NCBI GenBank assembly: GCA_025766275.1
Contig: JAFKAC010000113.1
Span: 62,001-126,000 of the forward strand
Direction of reading: 5' to 3'
DNA length: 64,000 nucleotides
Origin: Lactarius indigo
Taxonomy: Eukaryota > Basidiomycota > Agaricomycetes > Russulales > Russulaceae
In this document: piece after piece, positions 1 through 10,249 of the stretch
How positions within the stretch are numbered: position 1 is the stretch's first letter
How the letters are laid out: each line of letters opens with the position of its first letter
Position numbers and translations under genes: made by a program
The notes under the pieces: model-generated
What the model was told of the DNA's origin: nothing
Database searches by the model: none
The model's input: only the letters and a program-made list of their open reading frames with translations

Positions 1-1175
1 GGGATTGCTTCCCTTTCCTGGACATGCCACTGTCACACTTGTGCCTAGCCACTAACCTATCAGCTTCCTCTGAGATGTGAGAGGGTGTCAGGATCAATGG
101 AAGTGGTAGGGGAAAGCACACATGCTGTGGTGAGTAAACCAGAGGCAAACTTCGACATTTCCTCCAGAAGGGCTTTGATGATGGCTGAATGGTACTCCTT
201 CTCTCCCATAGTGACACCGACCACCATGAGCTCCTTGTGCTTGACACGCATCTGGCTGAGGAAGATGCAAATGTCCCCGCCATGCAGGCAGCGCATCTCA
301 GAAAATGCAGTAAGCAGATTGGTTTCCGCATACTGACTCTTGACACTGAACTCAGATTTAACTTTGTCCCAGCATTCCTTGATGGAGGTAAGGGTCTTTA
401 GGCAGACTGCAGTGGAATTGGGAAGGTATTGGGAAAGGAGGTAATGAGTGAGGGTCTCATCTTGATCCCATGCAGCGAGTTCTTTCTTCTCATCATCAGT
501 AGGCTTATTGACATCTGTAGGGACAGGGTGTGTGGTGGAGCCGGTGAAGTGGCCCCACTTCTGATTGGCCTCCATAGCCTCCTCAATGTTATGGTACAGA
601 CTTTATTACATGTTGTGGATGACTCATGGCCAGTTATGAATATGGCCCAACAGCAGTATTAGTCATGGATTCTTACATCGTATCAGTCAGCATAGCAGTT
701 CGCATGTGATTGTGACTCATGTATGACTCATTCCTAGGATAGCTGTACTAGGGTTCGAGCTAGTTACGCTATTGGTTACCTACTATTCCAGCAGCACTTT
801 AAAGCCTGTGTGTATCTGTATAAGTAGTCATCTCTGAAGATCAAGAGTCCCCATCTTGGTCTTCTTCAATCCACCATCTTGAATTGTCTCTCATCTGCCT
901 TAGTCTCCAACTAAGAGTGCTTCCGCTTCTACCTACCAAAAGGTAGTACTTAGCCACCTTTACTGCAGTGTGTGCCAGTGTGCCCCTGTTCAGTTCACGT
1001 TGGGTTGACACATGATCCCCATTCGCCTGATCTTTGCTAAGTCGATTACACCTATCTCAGGTCCAAGTCGGACTAACGCCGGTGGAGTGTAACACTCAAA
1101 GCACATAGAGAAGAGGGCCCAATTAGAGCCAGTAGGATCAAGACAGGGGACAGAGGTGGGAAGAGGGTCGGACAT
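1..1175 (-). pseudogene. copia gag (UBN2-type) fragment, interrupted
   Basis: Gag-like polyprotein start of a copia element. The likely start is the ATG at 1175 (MSDPLPTSVP); an upstream in-frame ATG overlaps the primer-binding site. The reading frame runs into a solo LTR (587-1094) and resumes beyond it exactly in frame once the LTR and one 5-bp target copy are ignored: NWALFSMCFE on one side, EAMEANQKWG on the other. It then matches the intact copia gag to about base 95, where the frame shifts and continues as SHISEEADRL. The frameshift and the insertion make it non-functional. Confidence 0.85.
587..1094 (+). mobile_element. Solo LTR inserted in copia gag
   Basis: A 508-bp LTR begins TGTTATGG, ends GTGTAACA and is flanked by a perfect 5-bp target duplication CTCAA (582-586 and 1095-1099). 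No internal region is present, so it is a solo LTR left by LTR-LTR recombination. A TATA-like TATAAGTA near 818 is followed by a hairpin (GAAGATCAAG paired with CTTGGTCTTC). The LTR at 11137-11673 shares the hairpin and similar ends in the opposite orientation, so both probably belong to one family, likely Ty3-type by layout. Confidence 0.88.
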
Positions 1176-1184
1176 AGCAGCAGG

Positions 1185-1200
1185 GGCAGGGACCATAACC
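1185..1200 (-). other. copia primer-binding site (initiator tRNA-Met anticodon-arm type)
   Basis: Minus-strand GGTTATGGTCCC adjoins the LTR. It matches, with one mismatch, the complement of the initiator tRNA-Met anticodon arm (GGGCCCATAACC). Drosophila copia is known to prime from a cleaved initiator tRNA-Met at this internal site. The same site occurs at 26238-26253 and 32431-32446. Confidence 0.75.
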
Positions 1201-1574
1201 TTTTACAAGGTATGGATGCATAGATAGGTGAATAAAGGAATATAAATGAGTTCAATCAGTAAACACATGCGAGCAACATCTGTACAAACAACAGTCGCTT
1301 CTCAGTTCCTGTGCACACTGGAATGCAGTAACTGATATTCACCTGTACAAACAACAGTCGCTTCTACAGTGAGTAAGTACAGGCTTCGGTATAAAATAAA
1401 CTATGAAGATACACACCTCAGTTCCTGCGCACGCTGGAATGCAGTAACTGAGGTGCTAAGCTACGAAACTAAGGGCTTAAGTACTAGAGAATGGTACGGT
1501 AATAAATGCTCCTCTGATTCTGAGGAGCAACTGGAACAATGGTATAGACAGTCACTGGTATGACTGGGGAAACA
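1201..1574 (-). repeat. LTR of the decayed copia element, with intron-like duplication
   Basis: This lies directly upstream of the primer-binding site in minus orientation. Its outer end is uncertain (about 1574, ...GGAAACA). Inside are two copies of block A (1280-1300 and 1343-1363, identical) and two of block B (from 1301 and from 1417, two mismatches). In the copy that comes first in transcription order, B and A are separated by 53 bp (1364-1416) starting GTGTGT and ending CTGTAG, with CTTAC and CTCAC branch-like sites. In the other copy B and A are directly joined at 1300/1301. The intact copia LTRs at 27575 and 32447 share this layout with different sequence. Confidence 0.75.
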
Positions 1575-1744
1575 AACCAAGACAATAATCACAGAAATAT
1601 GTAGACATTGCGTGGGTTTGCACAATGCTCGTTCAGTTGTAAAGTAATCGGAAACGAAACATATAGTAGAGGCATCGACTCACTTAAGATAAGATACTGA
1701 GCCCATGTAGCATGACTTGACCGAAGTAGTCGGTAAAACCCATG
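1575..1744. other. Unassigned spacer
   Basis: About 170 bp between the copia LTR and the first clear unit of the foldback-like repeat. No coding signal was seen. It may include the degenerate outer tip of the inverted repeat, since weak similarity to the complement of 25560-25640 can be traced. Confidence 0.5.
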
Positions 1745-2857
1745 TGACAATGCACCATAAATATCAGAAAAGCCCATGTGGGCCCATTGTAGAAATATAG
1801 TCTAAATGCTCACATAGGCCCATTGTTGCTGCTAAGGCATAGTGTTGATGTTTTTGAATGGGCACACCTGTACTTCTCAGGCATGCTGCCGATGCTTTTG
1901 GATGGGCCCACCTGTGCTGCTTCAGCATGCTGCTGATGTCTTTGGATGGGCCCATCTTTGCTGCTTTGGCATGCTGCCAATGTTTTTGAATGGGCCCACT
2001 GGTACATCTCAGGCATGCTGCCGATGTTTTTGAATGGGCCCATTGGTACTTCTCAGGCATGCTGCTGATGTTTTTGAATGGGCCCATTGGTACTTCTCAG
2101 GCATGCTGCCGATGTTTTTGAATGGGCCCACCTGTGCTGCTCAGGCATGTTGCTGATATGTTCAGATGGGCCCATCTGTGCTGCTTCGGTATGCTGCCGA
2201 TGTTTTGGGATGGGCCCACCTGTACTTCTCAGGCAAGCTGCCGATGTCTTTGGATGGGCCCATCTATGCTGCTTTGGCACTGGGCCCATTCAAGGCAATC
2301 AGCAGCATTTCTCTAGGATGTGGGCCCATTTGGCACCATCAGCAGTGTGATTGATGCACTCATTCATGATGATTGGAAACATGTCTTCGAAGCAATGAAT
2401 CCTGTACAATTGCTTGTCCTCACTGACCTGACACTGTTGACATTCCACGTATTGCTCATGAGAGATACTACTGATAGTCCTGTATGGGCCCACCAATGCC
2501 CTTAAGAGTACTGATGATCTCACATGGGCCCAGTGTCACTTCTCAATTGTACTGCTGATTACTTCAAATGGGCCCACTGGCCTTATTTCTTTACTACACT
2601 GGCACCTGGGTGCACTACCAGGAAATGGGGATTAGGGAGGTCATTCCTACAACTTGAAGCCTGAGACCTACTCCGGCAGCATTCTCTCCCCTGGATCTTG
2701 CCGATCATTCTGCTGTATACTTTTATGTCCTAGCTTAGATCTAATCAGAGTTAGCCTGGTGCTTGTCTCTGTTGATTGTTGCCATCTGTCAACTTCTCAA
2801 TCTAGATCCAATGTGAAAGTCATCTGGTAGCTTAGCAAGTCCTTATTCTGGTATCTG
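1745..2857. repeat. Left arm: tandem 45-bp TGGGCCCAT units plus unique inner arm
   Basis: About a dozen diverged units of roughly 45 bp occupy 1780-2290. Each has a TGGGCCCAT core followed by a CAGGCATGCTGCCGATG-like segment. From 2290 to 2857 the arm is less repetitive. The unit length is a multiple of three, so several frames stay open and give repetitive 15-residue translations; these are not genes. The arm pairs with 2985-3878 and its continuations. Confidence 0.85.
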
Positions 2858-2984
2858 CTGTTGTAGTCTGTCTGTAGCTACTATGAGTGTAAAGATGGTA
2901 ATATAAGATGTAACATGGGCAGGAGGCACCTCAACAGTATGTTCCTGCCACCTATCAGTCCAACATAATGACATGCTAAGACAT

Positions 2985-3878
2985 CAGATACCGAAATAAT
3001 GGCTTGCTAAGCTGCCAGGTGACTTTCACATTGGATCTAGATTGAGAAGTTGACAGATGGCAACAATCAACAGAGACAAGCACCAGGCTAACTCTGATTA
3101 GATCTAAGCTAGGACATAAAAGTATACAGCAGAATGATCGGCAAGATCCAGGGGAGAGAATGCTGCCGGAGTAGGTCTCAGGCTTCAAGTTGTAGGAATG
3201 ACCTCCCTAATCCCCATTTCCTGGTAGTGCACCCAGGTGCCAGTGTAGTAAAGAAATAAGGCCAGTGGGCCCATTTGAAGTAATCAGCAGTACAATTGAG
3301 AAGTGACACTGGGCCCATGTGAGATCATCAGTACTCTTAAGGGCATTGGTGGGCCCATACAGGACTATCAGTAGTATCTCTCATGAGCAATACGTGGAAT
3401 GTCAACAGTGTCAGGTCAGTGAGGACAAGCAATTGTACAGGATTCATTGCTTCGAAGACATGTTTCCAATCATCATGAATGAGTGCATCAATCACACTGC
3501 TGATGGTGCCAAATGGGCCCACATCCTAGAGAAATGCTGCTGATTGCCTTGAATGGGCCCAGTGCCAAAGCAGCATAGATGGGCCCATCCAAAGACATCG
3601 GCAGCTTGCCTGAGAAGTACAGGTGGGCCCATCCCAAAACATCGGCAGCATACCTGAGCAGTACCAATGGGCCCATTCAAAAACATCGGCAGCATGCCAA
3701 AGCAGCATAGATGGGCCCATTCAAAAACATCAGCAGCATGCTGAAGCAGCACAGATAGGCCCATCAGGACATATTGGCAACATGCCTGAGAAGCACAGAT
3801 GGGCCCATCCAAAGACATTGGCAGCATGCCTGAGAAGTACAGGTGGGCCCATCCAAAAACATCGGCAGCATACCTGAG
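2985..3878. repeat. Right arm, first piece
   Basis: Reverse complement of 2280-2857 followed by tandem 45-bp units from about 3543. It ends at the 8-bp hAT target copy TACCTGAG (3871-3878). The second copy of that octamer (12245-12252) opens the next arm piece. Confidence 0.88.
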
Positions 3879-4163
3879 TAGTGTTGTGGGAACTTGCAGC
3901 TTTTCCCAGCTTCAGCCGAGAGCTGCAGCTGGCTTGTACATAGCCGGATGTAGCTGAGCACAGACTCGAATCCCCACTTGGATAGGTCTGTTCCAGCTCC
4001 GCTCAGCAGCTCCGCTCAGCTCCAATTTGGCTTGCCAGGTGGCTAAGCCACTATCCCTCTCAACTGACCGAGCAAAATTGCAGAGCACCACATACTCAAG
4101 TCTCAGTTGTTTCAACTTGTTTGTAATTTATCTCTTTGTACAGTGTACACCGAGCCCTTCACG

Positions 4164-6544
4164 ATGGTCACCCCCCCAAACTCCAACAAAGTGCCTGTCC
4201 CTTTTGTGACCCCAGTGCACACGCGCAGCTCAACGACTGGATATCTTAATGCAAGGTACCTCTCACAAGATCAAATCTTACGCATCATGTCACAGGAAAT
4301 GGCCCCGTTTTTTGTTGGCCCTATGCCTCCTCAAGAGTTTCTTTCCACTTTTCTTTTGGGTTCATGATCTTGGGCTTCGAGCTTCGAGGCTGGCATGTTT
4401 GACGCTCTAGCCAACTCTCAGTCTGAGACCTCGATGTACCGGGCATTTGTGAGTATTTGGACCTCCCACAGCACTTTAGGTACTGAAAATGAGCTCTTAG
4501 ATCAATATTGTTCAACCACACCTCAAGACAATCTATATTCGCGACACATCACGCTCACCAGACAAGGCCCTCGCTGATCACTCAGTTTCCTTCTCGCCCG
4601 ACTGTACAGTTTACGACGAATCCAGCAAAAACTTCACTGACAATGATTCCACTTCCAGTGACTTCTGCATCGAGTTTAAATTCAGAGCAGAAGAAGATGC
4701 CTTCTTGACCAATTTCATGGATGAAGGGCCAGCTGTTTCAAGTCCCACTCGAATCATGAGTCAAAAGCCCAAAGGGATCACAACAGCCAGTCAAATTACT
4801 AAGTACATGGCTTTGCAACTAGACTGCCAGTACCGCACACATGTCTTCAGCGTCCTCGTGGTCAAGGATTATGCATGGCTCATTTGATGGGATCGAAGTG
4901 GCACAATCGTCACTGCACCTATCTATTATCAACATGATCCTGTGCTATTGGATTTCTTCACTCTTTACGACCAAGCAGAGAGACCGGTGCGAGGACATGA
5001 TATCAGCATTCGCGTTGCCAGACAAGCGGAGACACTGAAAGCTGCTTGTGCTAGCAACGAATTTCTCATTTCTCAGGAGCTTCTCGTCGTCACCGTCCCT
5101 CTTCAAGGACACGAGTCTGAGTGGGGTGAGTACATCATCAAACCACCTGTCGCCCGATTTTATACGCCTCCTGGCCATGCGACTCGCACCTCAATCGCAT
5201 ACAACATCCATAGGGACTGCATCGTCTTCTTCAAAGATTCTTGAAGGGTTGCCTGCGATGGAATAAAGAGGGAGGGTGAGCTCTACACAATTCTTAACCA
5301 CGCGTGCATACCCAATGTCCCTCACTGCTCGGCCTCTGGTGATGTTGGCGAGGACATCTACCACTCTACGTGTACTAGCCAATTTGCTAATGCACCCTGG
5401 GCGCTGACATCGTCGAAACATGAATTCACCCCTCACCGCCACCACCGATTAATCCTTGATGACATCAGTAAAAAGTTGGAAACCTTCCAATGCAGTAAGG
5501 ACATGGTACACACCGTTCTCGCAGCATTGATCGGTGCATATCCTGCCCTCTCTACTTTCCTTGACTGTCGACTGACTGCTTCCAGCTCATCGTGACGCCT
5601 ACAATAAATGCAGGATCCTTCATCGCGACATCAGCCCCAACAGCATCCTATTGACGGAGTGCTCTAACTTCAAAGGTGGAATGCTCATCAACTGGGACCT
5701 TTGTAAAATGGTTGATCTGGATGACCCATCTGCAGGAGGGGCTTGCCAATCCACTCATACGGTATGTTATTTCGACCCCCCCATCTGGCACTTTCTTAAC
5801 GAGAAGATTGATTTGCAGGGTACATGGCAGTTTATGGCGGCGGACCTCATTGGGAACCCCAAGATCAACCAGACTTTCATTCACGACATCGAGTCCGCAT
5901 TTTTTGTTTTGCTATGGATGGCTACCCACTATGTCCAAGCCAAACTACAGACGGATCACCTGTCTGGTCTTGTCAACTCAGTCTTTCATCCACAGATCTT
6001 TGGAAGCTCTGGAGGACCAGGGAAAATTATGTTCATGCGTGGTGAAGAAGAACTTGACGGGCTCGTCTTTCATGACAATGCCCCTCTCACTCAACTCCTG
6101 TGCACTTTGAAGGAGCTACTTGCTGTTCGTCATAGGAAACAGCCAGAGGCGCCTCATCCTCACAGGCTCAATATAAACAACGTGATCCATCAAGCTCTTC
6201 ATGAAGGTGCTCAGGGGATCACATTATCTTCGGAACTGTCTGCTGCCGACAAGCTGTCGCAAGACGAAAAGGAGTTCCAAGCGTGACTCCAAGAGTACAA
6301 TAACCGCATGTCAGCCCTCAGTGACCACAGGGTCATTATCTCCATCATCACTAAAGCTATCAATAATGGAGACGCTCCTTGGCCAGCTGTTGAACCCACC
6401 AAAAAGCAGGCGCTTGTTCTCCCCCATACCGAGAAGTTGGCCATACGTTCAGGTTCCAAGAGATGCAGGGAAGCAGCAGTGGAGTGCGAAAGTGGGGACC
6501 TCGTGGAATGGCAGGCATCGCTGAAGCGAAACAAGTCACTTTGA
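4164..6544 (+). pseudogene. FunK1-type fungal protein kinase, decayed cargo gene
   Basis: A fungal-specific FunK1 kinase-like protein. Visible pieces in order are RTHVFSVLV and WDRSGTIVTAPI (about 4830-4920), a FFKDS segment (about 5230), the catalytic loop HRDISPNSIL (about 5620-5650), the INWDLCK metal-binding equivalent, an intron of about 60 bp, then GTWQFMAADL and IESAFFVLLW. In-frame TGA codons occur at 4885 (family R, CGA expected), 5242 (W expected in KDSW) and 6284 (R plausible). Another TGA at 4365 may lie in an intron. The start at 4164 (MVTPPNS) is the first good ATG. FunK1 genes are expanded in Agaricomycetes and their substrates are largely unknown. Its place inside the hAT termini makes it cargo. 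Confidence 0.82.
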
Positions 6545-6760
6545 TAGCTCACATTTTCACTGTCTGTCATCATACTGTCAATTTGTTTACTCTCACGTCT
6601 TAGTGTCGGCTGTTTGAATTATTGTAATCGTTCACCATGCAATGACTTGGAGACCTTTGGCAAGGTCCGCTTGACTGCACGCAAGTCTGTTTACATCTGT
6701 TCATGTAATTACATATAGCGGGAGCAACTCAATGTTATTTTTTTTCCCACATCTGCATCA

Positions 6761-9700
6761 ATGCCCCCTCGACATGCTCCCAAGGCTCTGAAGGCCAAAG
6801 TCGTCAATAATGTCCCCTCAGACACACAGGAGGGCTCGCCAACTCCTGCTGCCGTGCCCTCTAGTCCTTTGACTGGTCAGGTTCAAGTTCGGCGTACTCA
6901 TTCCTGTGTGCTGGTGAGTTTGATATCGTTCGACATTGGGGTTATAGCTTGCGATCACGACTTAGTCTACCGCTACGAAGGCCAAAGTTGTCCCCACAGA
7001 CCCACGAGACTCTTCAACTCCTGCTGCCCTGGTGACATGCCAGGGTCGGTATGCTCAGACTCGTGTACCGGTGAGTTTGATACAATTCTAACATCGAGGA
7101 TTTTTGCTTCGACGTCCACAAGCCTACTGCAATCAAGCCCGTCGCACATGACAGCAATGGTGAAGAATTTGAGCTTCCCGACATTGATAGCGACAGTCCT
7201 CAGGATGAGCCAGCTTCTGATCCCTCAAAAGGCTTTCTCACACCACAATCCAACACTCTTGCCACCTTAGACTCTGATGCTTGGCCTCCAGTCAGCGATA
7301 TGGAGCTCTTTTTTGACGAGTTTTATAATGAGGATGGCGAGAAGATGAGACAGTGCAATGCATGTTTGTAAGTCATCAAAATATTATTTGTGCCGTGATT
7401 CTGACGAGGCACCAGGAAGGAGGGTCTTAGTGAAGAAAAGGCACGTTGCTATGGTCTGAAGACAGGCAATAGTAACCTTCGGAAACACCTGGTTGCGAAG
7501 CACGATGCCTTGTACAGGGACGCTGCTAAGGCTCACAGATGGAAGCACAAGTCTTTAGATGCGCAAGATAAGCCTGCTGTGCAGGAAGGCTCGCCTGGGC
7601 GTAGGCTTCCTGAGTACAGTTATGACATGTTCATCCAATATCTTGTTCGCCTCATTGTCGCGGATGACCAGGTGAGCGTCGCCCTACTTGACTTCTGTCT
7701 TATCTTATCTTCTTGAACCCAGTCACTTCGTGTAGTCGATTGCCCTGAATTTCGTGATATCTGCTGGCTTCTCCGACCCGAACTTGAACACGTCCCACAT
7801 TGTGACATGATACATGAACGAATCACCGTTGAATGGGGGAAAGCCTTCACAGAATTGCGTGACGAATTCGCTGTAAGTCATCTCCTTGGTACCGGGAGCA
7901 TTGACGATGTTGTATTGACCTGTAACTGCAAGGCATCATGTGGTCGGATAAGTTTCACTGCGGATATCTGGTCAAGTGCATCCTTATCCCCATATCTTGC
8001 TGTAACGTCACACTGGATTGCCCGGGACGCTAATAACAATCTCTCTCTGAAAGCCGCTCTAATTGGCTTTCACCACCTCACAGGTGCACATATGGGTAAA
8101 AATATTGCTAGTGCCGTCTTGTCTCTCATGGATCGCGCCAATATTACATCAAAGGTATGTAACCGTGTCTTGATACCAAGAACCTTACTGAAAACCATAG
8201 ATCGGCCATTTCACTCTTGACAATGCCTCAAATAATGCGGCTGCTATGAAAGAGTTGCAGGAATTACTTGTCAATGAGCGTGACATCGCATTCGATCATC
8301 TCAATAACCATATCATGTGCTACCCCCACATCATCAACATCTGCTCTGCCCACATTGTCACCGCAAGTACTCAAGTCAGCAAGAAATACCTGGACAGCGA
8401 CGGTTTGGATGGTCATGACGATGACAAATTTGACCCTATTTCCCCTTGTCATCGAACAGGGCCCAAACTCGACAAGGCGTTCATCGCATCGCAGCCACCA
8501 GGGCATTGGGCGTGGCTTAGGAGTCTGAAAAGCGATCCCATCAAACACGTTGCGGATATTGTCCACTACATATGCGCATCGGATGCCAGAAAGCAGACAT
8601 TCGCAGGGATCGTCCGGCTCTGTACCAAGGATGACCCCAAGTTATGCGATGCTCTGCCACTCCAACTCATTCAGCACGTCAAGACTTGATGGGATTCGGT
8701 TTACCTCATGCTCCAACATTTCCGTTTTCTTTGAAAGGTGAGCTTAGATGCTATAATGGTCCGTCAGTACTAATTCTAGATATTAAGGCCATAGATATGT
8801 ATTTTGCTAATGAACCGCCCATTGAGTCTATGAGATTAAGCACTATGGACTGGGAGTTCCTGGAGAGCATAGAAGGTGTTCTAGAGGTATATTCTCCGAA
8901 TACATTTTGCATGTCACGTTAACCTGTTTACAATCATGAGGCCTCACACATGGTCCTGCAAACTATGTCGTCTGAATCAACTCCTGTCTTGTGCGGTGCC
9001 ATCGCTAGTTTTGAACTTCTCATGACTAAGTGGGAATGACTGGGTGAGGAACACCAGGAACTACAATATTGGACATGGATCGGTTTGGCCTGGGCGCGAA
9101 AGTATTACAAGCGGATGGACGACACCAATGCCTACGTCATTACCATGAGTGAGTCTCTGTTTAGACTACACAGTTGCTGAGTCGTGCGATACAATTGGCT
9201 ATATAGTTCTCAACCCTTCCATACGCTTCTCATGGATCCAGTGCGAGTGGGATCCAGAATACATTAAGAGGTTGAAAAAGATCATGCACGACCTCGTAAA
9301 TACTTGACCTATTCTCACGTCTTGCATTGACTGTTTGCCCTAGATGCACAAGTATCGCGAAAAAGACCCATCTATCGTGCAACCCGCACAAACCAAAGCT
9401 CACCCCAAGCTTCTGTTGTATGTGAAGACGTCGACACGCTTCCAACTCAAGGACCACCCCATTTACCCCGGACTCAATAGTTCAGACCTGACGGGAGGTG
9501 TTGAAGACGAATTCGCAAAGTACACCTCGGGTCCATTGACGTCAGACAAGACCAACATCCTGGTCTACTGGGAGGTAAGCCCCATGTCCTCAATCAGGTT
9601 AGCAGCGTTATTACAACTCGTGCTACCGATACTAGGCCCACAAGTCAGAACTACCTACCCTGTTTGCTATCGCCATGGACTACCTTCTGATTCAGGCATC

Positions 9701-9992
9701 TTCTGTCCCATGTGAGTGTGTCTTCTCATCAGCTGGGGAGACCGATACCAAGAAATGAAATCGGATCAGCGTGGCCTTAATGGAGGCTCTACAAATGCTT
9801 AAGTTCCTGCTGAAGAAGCAGCGTCTAGACTTCATGGCCGGTTGGAAGACCCCGGAAGCTGTGATGCTGGGAGGGACCAGGACAGAGGAAGAGCCAGCAA
9901 TTATGCTTGATTCTTTGTTGGGTGAGGATGTTGAAACAGCGAGGGATGAGCTACTTGGTGATGATATGAAGAACTACGATAATGAACTCTAG
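6761..9992 (+). pseudogene. hAT-family transposase 1, with introns and two in-frame TGA codons
   Basis: Cut-and-paste transposase. Features in order are a BED-type zinc finger split by an intron (CNAC about 7355, then LRKHLVAKH about 7480), the RNase H-like core with the first acidic motif FTADIWSS (about 7960) and the second TLDNASNN (about 8215), and the C-terminal dimerisation region with SSVPCECVFSSAGE (about 9700) and LKFLLKKQRLDF. At least six short introns start GTGAG or GTATG. TGA codons at 9037 (KWE-stop-LGEEHQ) and 9756 (TDTKK-stop-NRIS) both sit where arginine CGA fits. The first exon appears tandemly duplicated (see findings). Confidence 0.85.
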
Positions 9993-10249
9993 GTATTCGG
10001 TTTTGTTATATCAGACACCTCACATGTTCCCGATTCCCGATACTTCCATGTACTTCAATACACTCTGAAATCATCCGTTACACGCTCTTGTCGTTGGAAA
10101 AACTGTGGAAATGTCCCGTCGGAGCTCTAACTAGCACACACCGTTCCATTCTCTCCCATTTTCACCCCCTCACACTCTCAGACTAGAATCCTTGTCTTTT
10201 TTGATTTATATTTCCGGGATATATTTGGTCAACCCAAATCTCCGTCCCC

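Larger units (their letters stand above)
1..1574 (-). mobile_element. 5' end of a decayed Ty1/copia retrotransposon (runs off left edge)
   Basis: On the minus strand this reads, from right to left, an LTR (about 1201-1574), a primer-binding site (1185-1200) and the start of a gag gene that leaves the window at base 1. The gag protein resembles that of the intact copia element at 27575-32829 (motifs such as HYLLSQ.LP and EMRC.HGGD). It is decayed: a one-base frameshift lies near base 90, and a 508-bp solo LTR is inserted near the gag start. The pol region and the second LTR would lie left of the window, so its target duplication cannot be seen. Confidence 0.85.

Noticed and set aside
1764..2354. 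Several overlapping open frames on both strands with repeated WAHSKT.AAC and LPMFLNGP-like translations
   Set aside because: They come from a 45-bp tandem repeat; 45 is a multiple of three, so frames stay open by chance. The same holds at 3488-3877, 12124-12890 and 25018-25550.
2299..3543. Identical 74-residue frames at 2299-2523 and 3319-3543
   Set aside because: They are the two arms of the inverted repeat, not a conserved protein. No other support was found.
3543..3870. Link between the repeat core TGGGCCCAT and the initiator tRNA-Met sequence GGGCCCAT
   Set aside because: Only an eight-base palindromic overlap; the flanks do not extend the match and no LTR features are present.
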